The notes below the pieces were generated by a model. The model did not search any database. It saw only the letters and a program-made list of their open reading frames with translations, and had not been told where the DNA came from. From Rheinheimera oceanensis (GTDB lineage Bacteria > Pseudomonadota > Gammaproteobacteria > Enterobacterales > Alteromonadaceae), in the NCBI RefSeq assembly GCF_018831085.1, contig NZ_JAGPNM010000005.1, positions 1-64,000 of the forward strand: a stretch of DNA of 64,000 nt, read 5' to 3'. Within the stretch, counting starts at the first letter, position 1, and every line of letters starts with the position of its first letter. Shown here one piece after another: positions 1-8,859 of this stretch. The position numbers were made by a program, and so were the translations under genes.

Positions 1-79
1 TCCGAACTCAGAAGTGAAACGCAGCTGCGACGATGGTAGTGTGGCATTCGCCATGCGAGAGTAGTTCACCGCCAGGCGC
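1..79 (+). rRNA. rrf: 5S ribosomal RNA, 3' part (truncated by window start)
   Basis: The opening bases match the 3' two thirds of gammaproteobacterial 5S rRNA: the CCGAACTCAGAAGTGAAACG block, then GATGGTAGTGTGG and GCGAGAGTAG, ending in GCCAGGC that closes the terminal helix. The 5' part lies outside the window. The exact 3' end is estimated from the E. coli molecule. It is followed directly by an intrinsic terminator, as expected for the end of an rRNA operon. Confidence 0.93.
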
Positions 80-87
80 CCAATTCA

Positions 88-127
88 AGCAAAAGGCCTA
101 CCCTAACCGGTAGGCCTTTTTGCTTTT
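88..127 (+). terminator. rRNA operon terminator
   Basis: A perfect hairpin has arms AAAAGGCCTACC (91-102) and GGTAGGCCTTTT (109-120) around a 6-base loop, followed by TGCTTTTT. It sits 10 bases after the 5S rRNA end. Confidence 0.9.
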
Positions 128-225
128 TGTCTCTCAGAACTTTCACTTTGACGAAAGCGTTTAATCCCGCTCTGTTATTCGGTTAGTATCAAATGGCATC
201 TATAACTATAAAATCGGATACCAAG

Positions 226-2262
226 ATGAATCTAAAGCATATAACCAACGGTTTGTGTTTAACCGCATTATTGCTGTTAACAACAAGCAGTGCCGTGGCA
301 GCTGCTAAAGCACTGCAATATGACGATGTATTTGAGCTGGAGTTTGTATCAGATCCACAGCCTGATGCCAAAGGCGAACAAATTGTGTTTGTGCGTAACT
401 GGATGGACCGGCAAACTGATCGGCGTCGTATGACGTTATGGTTAAGCTCTGCCGATGGCAAGATGTTACAGGCGTTAACCGACAAAGATATAAACGCAGC
501 ATCTCCGCGCTGGGCGCCGGATAATAACCGGCTGGCGTATATCGCCAATGGCCAAATCCATGTTAAATGGCTTGATAGTGGTCGCTCTTCACAATTAGGC
601 CAGTTACAACACAACCCGGCCAATCTGAGCTGGTCACCGGATGGTAAATGGCTGGCATTTACCATGTTTACTCCTAAGCAGGTTAAGGCGCCGGTTTCTT
701 TGCCAGGTAAGCCGGAAAACGCTGACTGGGCCAAATCGCCAATTTATATTGATAATAAACAGTATCGTGCTGATGGCGCAGGCTATCTGAAAGCCGGCTA
801 TCAGCATATTTATATTATGGCGGCTGATGGTGGTTCAGCTATTCAGCTGACCGAAGGTGATTTTAATCATGGCGGTGCCCTGAGTTGGTCAAAAGATAGC
901 AAAGCATTGTATTTCTCTGCCAACCGGCATGATAACTGGCAATCTCAACCAGTTAACAGCGAGATATTCCGGCTTACACTGGCAGATCGCAAACTGACGC
1001 AATTAACTGATCGTAACGGACCTGATTCACGCCCGGCAGTATCGCCTGACGGTAAACTTATCGCCTATGTCGGTTATGATGATCGTAAGCTGGCCCATCA
1101 GGCAAACCGGCTATATGTGATGAATTCTGATGGCAGCAATATCCGTAACCTAACGGAAGATCTGGATAGGGCCATTGATGATTTTCAGTGGTTAGCTAAC
1201 AGCAAAGCGCTTTATGTTTCTTACGACAGCGAAGGTAAAGGCATATTGGCAGAACAGCCATTGTCTGGCAAACGAACTATATTGGCTGATGATCTGGGGG
1301 GGGGCTCTTACAGCCGTCCCTATAGCGGTGGTCAGTTTGCCGCAGCCAGCAATGGGTTGATTGCTTATACACAAATGAGTACGCAGCGCCCGGCTGAATT
1401 GGCGGTTATTAATAAGCGTAACAAACAAAGATTAACTGATTTAAACGCAGATCTGCTGTTTGCCCGCGATATTGGTAAAGTTGAAGAGTTTTGGTACAGC
1501 TCTTCGGTTGATAAACGCAAACTGCATGGCTGGATTATTTATCCACCAGAATTTGATGCCAGTAAAAAGTATCCGCTTATTCTTGAGATCCACGGCGGCC
1601 CGCATACCGCTTACGGGCCGCATTTTGCCATGGAGCTGCAGCTGATGGCGGCGCAAGGCTATGTGGTGCTGTATACCAACCCGCGTGGTAGCACCAGCTA
1701 TGGTGAGGATTTTGCTAACCTTATTCACCATAATTACCCCAGTCAGGATTTTAATGATCTGATGGATGGAGTAGATGCAGTATTGGCAAAAGGTTTTATC
1801 AATGATAAAGAGCTGTTTATTACCGGTGGTAGCGGTGGTGGTGTATTAACTACCTGGAGTATTGCTCATACCGATCGTTTTGCCGCTGCTGTGGCAGTAA
1901 ACCCGGTAATTAACTGGTTTAGCTTTGTGTTAAATGCAGATATGTACAGTTATTTCAGCCAGTATTGGTTTCCGGGCCTGCCATGGGAGATGCCGGAGCA
2001 TTACTTAAAGCACTCGCCGATTGCGCATGTTGGCAAAGTAAAAACGCCAACAATGCTGTTTACCGGTGAGAGCGATCATCGCACGCCAATCTCGGAAACT
2101 GAGCAATATTATCAGGCGCTGCAATTACGCGGCATTGATACGGCTATGGTGCGGGTGCCTGGCGCATCGCATGCACTGCATACCCGGCCCAGTAATTTAA
2201 TGGCCAAGCCAGCGTATATTATTCACTGGTTTGAAAAGTACCGGCAAAAAGCCGGCAACTAG
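226..2262 (+). CDS. S9 family (prolyl oligopeptidase-like) secreted peptidase
   Basis: This is a serine peptidase of the prolyl oligopeptidase / acylaminoacyl-peptidase family, which cleaves short peptides. The N terminus (MNLKHITNG followed by a hydrophobic stretch ending AVAAA) reads as a signal peptide, so it is probably periplasmic or exported. The first half has repeated WSPDGK/SPDG-type blades of a beta-propeller. The C-terminal alpha/beta-hydrolase domain carries GGSGGG and the expected triad; counting from the ATG at 193 these are Ser547, Asp628 (GESDH) and His660 (ASHALH). That upstream ATG is possible, but 226 gives a normal short signal-peptide n-region. A run of nine G lies in the propeller part (about 1296-1304). 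The gene stands alone between the 5S terminator and its own terminator. Confidence 0.9.
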   Translation: MNLKHITNGLCLTALLLLTTSSAVAAAKALQYDDVFELEFVSDPQPDAKGEQIVFVRNWMDRQTDRRRMTLWLSSADGKMLQALTDKDINAASPRWAPDNNRLAYIANGQIHVKWLDSGRSSQLGQLQHNPANLSWSPDGKWLAFTMFTPKQVKAPVSLPGKPENADWAKSPIYIDNKQYRADGAGYLKAGYQHIYIMAADGGSAIQLTEGDFNHGGALSWSKDSKALYFSANRHDNWQSQPVNSEIFRLTLADRKLTQLTDRNGPDSRPAVSPDGKLIAYVGYDDRKLAHQANRLYVMNSDGSNIRNLTEDLDRAIDDFQWLANSKALYVSYDSEGKGILAEQPLSGKRTILADDLGGGSYSRPYSGGQFAAASNGLIAYTQMSTQRPAELAVINKRNKQRLTDLNADLLFARDIGKVEEFWYSSSVDKRKLHGWIIYPPEFDASKKYPLILEIHGGPHTAYGPHFAMELQLMAAQGYVVLYTNPRGSTSYGEDFANLIHHNYPSQDFNDLMDGVDAVLAKGFINDKELFITGGSGGGVLTTWSIAHTDRFAAAVAVNPVINWFSFVLNADMYSYFSQYWFPGLPWEMPEHYLKHSPIAHVGKVKTPTMLFTGESDHRTPISETEQYYQALQLRGIDTAMVRVPGASHALHTRPSNLMAKPAYIIHWFEKYRQKAGN

Positions 2263-2270
2263 TATTACGC

Positions 2271-2299
2271 AGCCCGGTAGGCAGACTGCCGGGCTTTAT
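2271..2299 (+). terminator. Intrinsic terminator after the S9 peptidase
   Basis: A 10-bp stem AGCCCGGTAG / CTGCCGGGCT (one G-U pair) with a 5-base loop is followed by TTTATGTT. The T-tract is short, so strength is uncertain. It begins 8 bases after the stop codon. Confidence 0.65.
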
Positions 2300-2373
2300 G
2301 TTAGGCTAAATACCTGATTAAGCCCTGAATGCTCGTTTTATATGCAGTTGAATGTAATAGCACAGCTTTTCGC

Positions 2374-2401
2374 TTTACCTTTGAAGCCGCTTTTGTATAA
2401 T
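2374..2401 (+). promoter_or_regulatory. Probable stable-RNA promoter of tRNA-Trp
   Basis: TTTACC (2374-2379) and a perfect TATAAT (2396-2401) are separated by 16 bases. They are followed by a GC-rich discriminator (GGCGCGACC), typical of growth-rate and stringent-controlled tRNA promoters. The tRNA starts 15 bases after the -10 box. The same transcript would run into holD and rimI. Confidence 0.7.
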
Positions 2402-2416
2402 GGCGCGACCAGCTAC

Positions 2417-2493
2417 AGGGGCATAGTTCCAATTGGTAGAACAGCGGTCTCCAAAACCGATGGTTGGGGGTTCGAATCCCTCTGCCCCTGCCA
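2417..2493 (+). tRNA. tRNA-Trp (anticodon CCA)
   Basis: The acceptor arms AGGGGCA / TGCCCCT close the molecule and the 3' CCA is encoded. The anticodon stem GCGGT/ACCGA encloses CTCCAAA, placing CCA as the anticodon. The T-arm is GGGGG-TTCGAAT-CCCTC. The sequence follows E. coli tRNA-Trp closely, with one extra base in the D loop. No terminator follows, and the next reading frame begins 9 bases after CCA, so co-transcription with holD-rimI is likely. Confidence 0.96.
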
Positions 2494-2502
2494 CTTTTCC
2501 TT

Positions 2503-2868
2503 ATGACAACATATTCCTATTCTCAGCAACAACTGCTGAAAGTTTTGCAGATAACACCGGTGAAATTAACTGACGTTTTTGCTACTGAGCCATTGCCAGC
2601 AGCAGAAAGCGAATCAGTGCAAAGCTCGTCAAGTAATATTACCTCACTGAAGATTGAATCACAGAGCGTAGCGCCGGATCTTAGCCAGCTATTAGCACAG
2701 GATATTGCCGCAGCTTTAGCTGACGGCCTGAACTGGCAAATTGCCCCTGACACTGCGCAAAGCAAGATCCTTCAATATCAGCTGCTAACCCCACCGTTGC
2801 TTGCGTTACAGCAACCGGAACAGAAAAAGGCCTTATGGGCACTGCTAAGTAGTTATGAACAAATTTGA
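2503..2868 (+). CDS. holD: DNA polymerase III psi subunit (HolD), short form
   Basis: Psi joins chi to the clamp loader of the replicative polymerase and strengthens contacts with SSB-coated DNA. The call rests on position directly before rimI, as in E. coli, and on both ends of the protein. The N terminus (YSQQQLLKVLQITPVKL) resembles the chi-binding segment of E. coli psi, and the C terminus (LLTPPLLALQQPEQKKALW) resembles its final helix. At 121 residues it is a little shorter than the usual ~137, and the middle is a low-complexity Ser/Glu-rich linker. The frame is open back into the tRNA, but the ATG at 2503 is the sensible start. No Shine-Dalgarno sequence is visible. The 3' end overlaps rimI by 14 bases. 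Confidence 0.8.
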   Translation: MTTYSYSQQQLLKVLQITPVKLTDVFATEPLPAAESESVQSSSSNITSLKIESQSVAPDLSQLLAQDIAAALADGLNWQIAPDTAQSKILQYQLLTPPLLALQQPEQKKALWALLSSYEQI

Positions 2869-3298
2869 GCTGTTAAGCCGCGCTGATATCGCAGAAATTT
2901 CGCGTATTGAACAGGCAGCCAACACTTACCCCTGGACTGAAGCTGCCTTTGATAGCAGCTTTGCTGATAGTTACTTCAGTTATAAACTCGTGGACCACAC
3001 CGGCAATATTGTCGGGTTTTATATTGCCCAGCTAATTTTAGAGCAGTTAGAGCTGTTTAATATTTGCGTTGCACCAACAGAGCAGGGCAAAGGTTATGGC
3101 CGCAGTCTGATGCAGCACTTTTTGCAGGAAGGGCGCGCCAGAGGAGCAACCGAGGTTTTTTTGGAAGTACGTAGCAGTAATTTAAATGCTATTACCCTGT
3201 ATCAGCGCTACGGCTTTACGCAAACAGGCTTACGCAAAGGCTATTATGTCAGTAGCCAGGGTAAAGAAGATGCACTGCTGATGTGTTGTATTCTGTAG
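2855..3298 (+). CDS. rimI: Ribosomal protein bS18 N-alpha-acetyltransferase RimI
   Basis: RimI is a GNAT-family enzyme that acetylates the N-terminal alanine of ribosomal protein S18 using acetyl-CoA. The acetyl-CoA pyrophosphate-binding loop is seen as Q77-GKG-YG around residues 77-82, followed by the helix RSLMQHFLQ. The motif ITLYQRYGF near the C terminus is typical of the family. The length (147 aa) matches E. coli RimI (148 aa). It overlaps holD by 14 bases and should be translationally coupled to it. Confidence 0.93.
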   Translation: MNKFELLSRADIAEISRIEQAANTYPWTEAAFDSSFADSYFSYKLVDHTGNIVGFYIAQLILEQLELFNICVAPTEQGKGYGRSLMQHFLQEGRARGATEVFLEVRSSNLNAITLYQRYGFTQTGLRKGYYVSSQGKEDALLMCCIL

Positions 3299-3426
3299 TA
3301 CGGCAGCGCATTTGCACTCTGTGCCCGCGCTATCCAAGCTGCTATAATCGCGCGCATTATCATTTACTTTTGGGTTTTAGCCCTGCACCGTAGCCGGACG
3401 CCTGCGGTGACACACTATTGGATATT

Positions 3427-5013
3427 ATGAGCACAGATAACTTTTTAGCCGAAGTAAACAGCCGCCGCACCTTTGCGATTATTTCGCACCCTGATGCCGG
3501 TAAAACCACCATTACCGAAAAGGTATTGCTATTCGGACATCTGATCCAAAAAGCCGGTACCGTGAAAGGTAAAAAGTCCGGCCAGTATGCCACCTCCGAC
3601 TGGATGGAAATGGAAAAAGAGCGCGGTATTTCGGTTACCACCTCCGTAATGCAATTTCCTTATAACGATTGCCTGGTAAACCTGCTGGATACGCCCGGTC
3701 ACGAAGATTTCTCGGAAGACACTTACCGTACTTTAACCGCGGTAGACTCTTGCCTGATGGTGATTGACGGTGCCAAGGGTGTTGAAGACCGCACTATTAA
3801 GCTGATGGAAGTTACCCGCTTACGTGATACGCCTATTATCACTTTTATGAACAAAATGGACCGCGATATCCGTGACCCGGTTGATTTGTTAGATGAAGTC
3901 GAAAGCGTATTGAAAATTGCGTGCGCACCTATTACCTGGCCGATTGCGTCGGGGAAAGAGTTTAAAGGCGTGTACCATATTTTGCGTGATGAAGTGATTT
4001 TTTATAAATCCGGTATGGGCCATACCATTCAGGACGTAGATATTATCAAGGGTATTGACAACCCTGAGCTGGATAAACGCATTGGTTATTATGCCCAGCA
4101 GCTGCGTGATGAAATGGAACTGGTGCAGGGCGCCAGCCATGAGTTTGACCGCGAGCTGTTTTTAAAAGGTGAGTTAACACCGGTATTCTTTGGTACTGCC
4201 CTGGGTAATTTTGGTGTCGACCATATGCTGGATGGTTTAACGCAGTGGGCGCCAACACCGCAACCGCGTGCTACCGATAGCCGTACTGTGGAGCCTGTTG
4301 AGACTGGTTTTAGCGGCTTTGTATTTAAAATTCAGGCGAATATGGACCCTAAGCATCGCGATCGGGTGGCATTTTTGCGCATAGTGTCGGGTAAGTACGA
4401 AAAAGGCATGAAGGTGCGCCATGTGCGTATAGGTAAAGATGTGTTAATTCCACAAGCTTTAACCTTTTTAGCCGGCGATCGTGAGCATCTGGAAGAAGCT
4501 TACCCCGGCGACATTATTGGCTTGCATAACCATGGCACTATTAAGATTGGTGATACTTTTACCACCGGTGAAAATATGCAGTTTACCGGCATTCCGAACT
4601 TTGCGCCTGAGCTATTCCGCCGTATCCGCCTGCGTGACCCGTTAAAGCAAAAGCAGTTGCTAAAAGGGCTGGTGCAACTATCTGAAGAGGGGGCAGTGCA
4701 GGTATTTCGTCCGCTGGATAATAACGATCTGATTGTGGGCGCTGTAGGTGTGCTGCAGTTTGACGTGGTAGTACACCGGCTTAAATCGGAATATAACGTT
4801 GATGCTTTGTACGAGGCGGTTAACGTATCTACTGCGCGCTGGGTATACAGTGATGATGCCAAAGCGCTGGACGAGTTTAAAAACAAAGCCAGCCAGAATT
4901 TAGCGCTGGATGGTGGTGATGCTTTGACTTATATCGCACCCACCATGGTAAACCTGAATCTGGCGATAGAGCGTTACCCGAAAATTAAATTCCACAAAAC
5001 CCGTGAACACTAA
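3427..5013 (+). CDS. prfC: Peptide chain release factor 3
   Basis: RF3 is a translational GTPase that recycles RF1 and RF2 from the ribosome after peptide release. The GTP-binding motifs are intact: the P-loop HPDAGKTT (about residues 21-28), DTPGHEDF (from 88) and NKMD (from 142). The rest follows E. coli PrfC along its whole length of about 528 residues. The ATG at 3427 was chosen over the in-frame TTG at 3418 because it matches the family N terminus. A TATAAT at 3343-3348 may belong to its promoter, but no good -35 box is placed at the right distance. argS follows after 12 bases. Confidence 0.97.
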   Translation: MSTDNFLAEVNSRRTFAIISHPDAGKTTITEKVLLFGHLIQKAGTVKGKKSGQYATSDWMEMEKERGISVTTSVMQFPYNDCLVNLLDTPGHEDFSEDTYRTLTAVDSCLMVIDGAKGVEDRTIKLMEVTRLRDTPIITFMNKMDRDIRDPVDLLDEVESVLKIACAPITWPIASGKEFKGVYHILRDEVIFYKSGMGHTIQDVDIIKGIDNPELDKRIGYYAQQLRDEMELVQGASHEFDRELFLKGELTPVFFGTALGNFGVDHMLDGLTQWAPTPQPRATDSRTVEPVETGFSGFVFKIQANMDPKHRDRVAFLRIVSGKYEKGMKVRHVRIGKDVLIPQALTFLAGDREHLEEAYPGDIIGLHNHGTIKIGDTFTTGENMQFTGIPNFAPELFRRIRLRDPLKQKQLLKGLVQLSEEGAVQVFRPLDNNDLIVGAVGVLQFDVVVHRLKSEYNVDALYEAVNVSTARWVYSDDAKALDEFKNKASQNLALDGGDALTYIAPTMVNLNLAIERYPKIKFHKTREH

Positions 5014-5025
5014 CAGGCTGGGCGC

Positions 5026-6765
5026 ATGAATATTAAGCATTTATTAACCGAAAAAACTCAGGCTGCTTTTGTTGCATTGGGCTTACCTGCCGACACCAAT
5101 GCCGCTGTTACTATAAGCACCAAGCAGGAGTTTGGTGATTATCAGATCAACGGCGCTATGGCCGCCGCCAAGCTGCTGAAGATGAACCCGCGGCAGTTGG
5201 CTGAACAATTAGTGCAAAAGCTGGATCTTACCGGTATTGCCGACAAAGCTGAGATTGCCGGCCCCGGGTTTATCAACGTTACATTAAACAAAGGCTGGTT
5301 GGCTAAGCAGTTACAACATGCTGGTGCGGATGCCCGTTTCGGTGTTACAGCAAATACTGCACCGCAAACGGTAGTCGTTGATTACTCAGCACCTAATTTA
5401 GCCAAAGAAATGCACGTAGGCCATTTGCGCTCAACCATTATTGGTGATGCCGTGGTGCGCACGCTGGAATTCTGGGGCGATAAAGTTATCCGGCAAAATC
5501 ATATGGGCGATTGGGGCACCCAGTTTGGGATGCTGATTGCGCATTTGGAAGATAAACTGGCTGCTGGCATCGACTTAGAACAGGTAGCACTAGCCGATCT
5601 GGAAGACTTCTACCGTGAAGCAAAAAAACGCTTTGACGATGAAGCAGGCTTTGCTGATAAATCGCGTGACTATGTGGTTAAGCTGCAAAGCGGTGATAGC
5701 CATTGCCAGAAGCTGTGGCAGCTGTTTATTGATACCTCGGTAAAACACAGTAACGAGGTGTATCAAAAGCTGAATGTTACCCTGACCGATGCCGATATCA
5801 AGCCGGAAAGTGCTTATAACAACATGCTGCAGACGATAGTGGATGATTTAAAAGCAAAAACACTGGCGGTGGAGGATCAGGGAGCACTGGTGGTGTTTTT
5901 ACAGGAGTTGGCGGATAAAGAAGGCAATCCGTCGCCCTTTATTATTCAAAAAACCGGTGGTGGCTTTTTGTATTCCACCACCGATTTAGCCGCTTGCCAA
6001 TACCGCAGCCATACTTTACAGGCTGACCGGGTGATTATTTTTACCGATGCGCGCCAGGCACTGCACTTTAAACAGGTTGAGCTGGTCGCACGTAAAGCTG
6101 GTTATCTGCGAGACGCAACTGCTTACGATCATTGCCCGTTTGGCACTATGATGGGCGAAGATGGCAAGCCATTTAAAACCCGTACCGGCGGCACCGTCAA
6201 ACTGGCTGAGCTACTGGAAGAAGCTGTGGTACGTGCCAAAGCTGTGGTGCAGGAAAAAGCTTCTGAATTGTCAGAGCAAGAGATTGCTGAAGTAGCACGT
6301 AAAGTGGGTATTGGTGCGGTGAAATTCGCCGATTTGTCGAAAAACCGTACCAGCGACTATATTTTCAGCTGGGATGCGATGCTAAGCTTTGAAGGTGCCA
6401 CCGCGCCTTATCTGCAATACGCTTACACCCGGGTGCGCAGCATTTTACGCCGGGCTGAGATCACCGATAGTTTTAGTGCCACATTAAGTCTGGCTGAAGA
6501 ACAGGAAAAGCAGTTAGCCGTTAAACTGCTGCGGTTTGAAGAAACACTGCAACAGGTGATAAAAGACGCTCAGCCAAACCTGCTGTGTAATTACCTGTAT
6601 GAACTGGCCAGTTTGTATATGACCTTTTATGAAGCTTGCCCGATGTTAAAAGACGGCATTGAACCGGCCGTGCGTGACAGCCGTTTAATGCTGAGTATTA
6701 TGAGCTCGCGTATGCTTAAACAAGGCCTGGACTTGCTGGGTATTGAGGTTATGGAGCGCATGTAA
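5026..6765 (+). CDS. argS: Arginyl-tRNA synthetase
   Basis: This class I synthetase charges tRNA-Arg with arginine. The HIGH signature is HVGH at residues 130-133 ([11 protein letters not shown]). The DALR anticodon-binding domain is at the C terminus, ending in EVMERM. No canonical KMSK is seen; the region [13 protein letters not shown] occupies its place, as is normal for many ArgRS. The length of 579 aa is typical. It is likely co-transcribed with prfC upstream and pdxH two bases downstream. Confidence 0.97.
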   Translation: MNIKHLLTEKTQAAFVALGLPADTNAAVTISTKQEFGDYQINGAMAAAKLLKMNPRQLAEQLVQKLDLTGIADKAEIAGPGFINVTLNKGWLAKQLQHAGADARFGVTANTAPQTVVVDYSAPNLAKEMHVGHLRSTIIGDAVVRTLEFWGDKVIRQNHMGDWGTQFGMLIAHLEDKLAAGIDLEQVALADLEDFYREAKKRFDDEAGFADKSRDYVVKLQSGDSHCQKLWQLFIDTSVKHSNEVYQKLNVTLTDADIKPESAYNNMLQTIVDDLKAKTLAVEDQGALVVFLQELADKEGNPSPFIIQKTGGGFLYSTTDLAACQYRSHTLQADRVIIFTDARQALHFKQVELVARKAGYLRDATAYDHCPFGTMMGEDGKPFKTRTGGTVKLAELLEEAVVRAKAVVQEKASELSEQEIAEVARKVGIGAVKFADLSKNRTSDYIFSWDAMLSFEGATAPYLQYAYTRVRSILRRAEITDSFSATLSLAEEQEKQLAVKLLRFEETLQQVIKDAQPNLLCNYLYELASLYMTFYEACPMLKDGIEPAVRDSRLMLSIMSSRMLKQGLDLLGIEVMERM

Positions 6766-6767
6766 AC

Positions 6768-7406
6768 ATGAAAATCGACGCAATTCGCCGCAGTTACACC
6801 AAAGATAAGCTGGATCTGGATAAATTAAATCAGGATCCGATAGCCCAGTTTGAGTTATGGTTAAAAGACGCCATAGCGGCCGAATTGCCCGATCCTACCG
6901 CCATGTGTGTTGCAACGGTTGACAGCACCGGCCAGCCATCACAGCGCTTGGTGCTGTTAAAAGATGTGAATACTGAAGGCTTTACCTTTTACACTAACCT
7001 GGGCAGCCGCAAAGCCACTGAGCTTGCCGGTAACGCTAAGGTGTGTTTGCATTTCCCCTGGCACCCGTTGGAGCGGCAGGTAATAGTGTACGGCACGGCA
7101 GAGCGGGTATCGAATACGCAGGTGATGAAGTATTTTTTATCCCGGCCTCAAGAAAGCCAGCTGGCTGCCTGGGCGTCAGAGCAAAGCCGGCCGGTGTCTA
7201 CCCGTCAGGCGCTGATGCAAAAATTTGCTGAAATAAAGCACAAATTTGCACACGGCGAAGTGCCTGTACCGTCATTCTGGGGGGGCTTTTTAGTACGGCC
7301 GCATAAAATTGAATTCTGGCAGGGTGGCGAGCACCGGCTGCACGATCGTTTTATGTACAGCAAAACTGCGGATAACCGCTGGAATATCGACAGGTTATGC
7401 CCGTAA
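6768..7406 (+). CDS. pdxH: Pyridoxamine/pyridoxine 5'-phosphate oxidase
   Basis: PdxH is the FMN-dependent oxidase that makes pyridoxal 5'-phosphate from PNP or PMP, the last step of vitamin B6 synthesis. Family motifs are clear: RxVLLKD (QRLVLLKD), FYTNLGSRKA, VCLHFPWHPLERQV and the C-terminal EFWQGGEHRLHDR with the substrate-binding RLHDR. The 212-residue length is normal. The 3' end overlaps the next gene by 10 bases. A seven-G run occurs in the codons for the Trp-Gly-Gly in SFWGGFL. Confidence 0.97.
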   Translation: MKIDAIRRSYTKDKLDLDKLNQDPIAQFELWLKDAIAAELPDPTAMCVATVDSTGQPSQRLVLLKDVNTEGFTFYTNLGSRKATELAGNAKVCLHFPWHPLERQVIVYGTAERVSNTQVMKYFLSRPQESQLAAWASEQSRPVSTRQALMQKFAEIKHKFAHGEVPVPSFWGGFLVRPHKIEFWQGGEHRLHDRFMYSKTADNRWNIDRLCP

Positions 7407-8206
7407 CCCGCGACATGCCAGCTAGGGTTAAGCTGTTTGATACCCATTGTCACCTCGATTTACCCGAGCTTGCCGTAGCGCAAGCTCTTTACTGGCAACA
7501 GGCACAACAAGCCGGTGTTACAGCTTTAGTTATCCCCGCCGTGCAACAATCTGCCTGGCAAAACCTGTTGGATTTACACCTACAACAACCCAACTGGCAT
7601 ATCGCGCTGGGTATACATCCGTGGTGGGCAGCCGCGCACTCGCTTGATGCTGTAACCGCGTTAGATAACCAACTAACAGCACATAGCCGCGCTATTATTG
7701 CCGTAGGGGAGATTGGGCTGGATTTTGCGTTGGCTGAGCACAGCTTTGCTATGCAGCAACAGTTGTTTACTGCGCAATTGGCACTGGCTAAACAGCATAA
7801 TAAGCCGGTGATCCTGCATCATCGTAAAAGCCAGCCGCAATTACTGGCAGAGCTTAAACGCCAGCAGTTTAGAGCGGGCGGCATTTTGCATGCTTTTTCC
7901 GGTAGTCAGCAACAGGCAACGGCCTTTGTCGATTTGGGTTTTAAGCTGGGGATCGGCGGCACTATTACCTATGAGCGGGCAGAAAAAACCCGTAAAACCG
8001 TGCAAAAACTGCCACTTGAAAGCTTTGTGTTGGAAACCGATGCACCGGCGATGCCACTGGCTGGTTTTCAGGGCGAAATTAATACCCCGGCACAACTGGC
8101 GCTGGTGTTTGAAACCTTCTGCAAACTGCGGCCGGAGCCACGCGGGCAGATCGCAGAGGTGCTATGGCAAAACAGCCTTAACGTATTAAGACTTAGCGCG
8201 GCGTAA
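7397..8206 (+). CDS. yjjV: TatD-family metal-dependent hydrolase (YjjV type)
   Basis: This is a TIM-barrel hydrolase of the TatD DNase family. The metal ligands are visible in order: DTHCHLD (His17, His19), GEIGLD (Glu), HHRK, HAFSGS (His) and ETDAP (Asp). The phrases GIGGTITYERAEKTR and MPLAGFQGE match E. coli YjjV rather than TatD or YcfH. The start at 7397 overlaps pdxH; an in-frame ATG at 7415 is an alternative. The 3' end overlaps the convergent ytjB gene by 21 bases. The in vivo substrate of YjjV is not established. Confidence 0.9.
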   Translation: MPVTRDMPARVKLFDTHCHLDLPELAVAQALYWQQAQQAGVTALVIPAVQQSAWQNLLDLHLQQPNWHIALGIHPWWAAAHSLDAVTALDNQLTAHSRAIIAVGEIGLDFALAEHSFAMQQQLFTAQLALAKQHNKPVILHHRKSQPQLLAELKRQQFRAGGILHAFSGSQQQATAFVDLGFKLGIGGTITYERAEKTRKTVQKLPLESFVLETDAPAMPLAGFQGEINTPAQLALVFETFCKLRPEPRGQIAEVLWQNSLNVLRLSAA

Positions 8207-8788
8207 ACGTAGCGACTGACGCGATAAGCGTGAAAAACCGCGGCGTAGCATAAAGCCAACAATACCTGCTAACACCAACATAGCCAGCAGTTGTTGCATC
8301 ATTTGCTGCCATGACAAGCTTATTGGTGTTAAAGATGCGTCCAGCCGTAAACTCAGTTTAATGTAGCCTAACAATTGCTGATCTTTAGTAATGGTTTGCA
8401 CCATCGCCTGCAACTGCTCTGTTTGCGTCGGACCATATAACAGCCGTGCCGGCGCACTGCCTTCTGACCAGCTCATGCGCACACCATTGGCGTCATACAC
8501 CACCACATCATGCAAATACTGGCTGGCAGCAATGTGTTGTGTGAGCTGCTCCAGGCCATCAAGTTGATCATTCTCTATTAAATAAGCCGCAGTGTGCGAT
8601 AACGCTGTCAGCATTTCCTGCATTAACTGGCTGTTTTGCTGCTGCAACAAACGCTTACCTTGCTGTTGGGTTAGCACCCAGCTATGCAGCAACAGCCAGA
8701 TACCAATAATAGCAATAGCAATTTGTAACAGCTTAATAGTGCTTGAAGTGCTGTCCGGTATTGGGATATCGTTCTGCATATTTTCCAT
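8186..8788 (-). CDS. ytjB: YtjB/AhpA-like membrane protein
   Basis: A 200-residue protein with one N-terminal membrane segment (about residues 19-40, LLQIAIAIIGIWLLLHSWVL), an extracytoplasmic domain of about 130 residues, and a second hydrophobic segment (MLAMLVLAGIVGFML) before a basic tail. This two-helix layout and its place divergent from serB match E. coli YtjB (Smp) and the Vibrio homologue AhpA. The molecular function is poorly defined. The shared intergenic region with serB is 71 bases. Confidence 0.75.
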   Translation of the reverse strand: MENMQNDIPIPDSTSSTIKLLQIAIAIIGIWLLLHSWVLTQQQGKRLLQQQNSQLMQEMLTALSHTAAYLIENDQLDGLEQLTQHIAASQYLHDVVVYDANGVRMSWSEGSAPARLLYGPTQTEQLQAMVQTITKDQQLLGYIKLSLRLDASLTPISLSWQQMMQQLLAMLVLAGIVGFMLRRGFSRLSRQSLRLRRAKS

Positions 8789-8859
8789 AAAGCGCCAGCT
8801 GAGCTAGTCGTTAATGCGCGTAGCATGCCACGGCTGTAGCGCCAAGTATAGGTAATCCA

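Noticed and set aside
148..164. TTGACG at 148-153 as the promoter of the S9 peptidase
   Set aside because: No -10 hexamer lies at 16-18 bases; the TTTAAT at 159-164 is far too close.
189..734. Long antisense frames opposite the S9 peptidase and many other genes
   Set aside because: They lie wholly opposite well-identified genes, lack recognisable domains, and have no promoter or ribosome-binding site.
2464..2502. A longer holD starting inside the tRNA-Trp gene
   Set aside because: The added residues are encoded by the tRNA T-arm and acceptor stem, and the ATG at 2503 gives the psi N terminus.
3343..3348. TATAAT upstream of prfC as a full promoter
   Set aside because: The only TTG-like -35 box (3312-3317) is 25 bases away, too far. 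It is mentioned only as a possible element.
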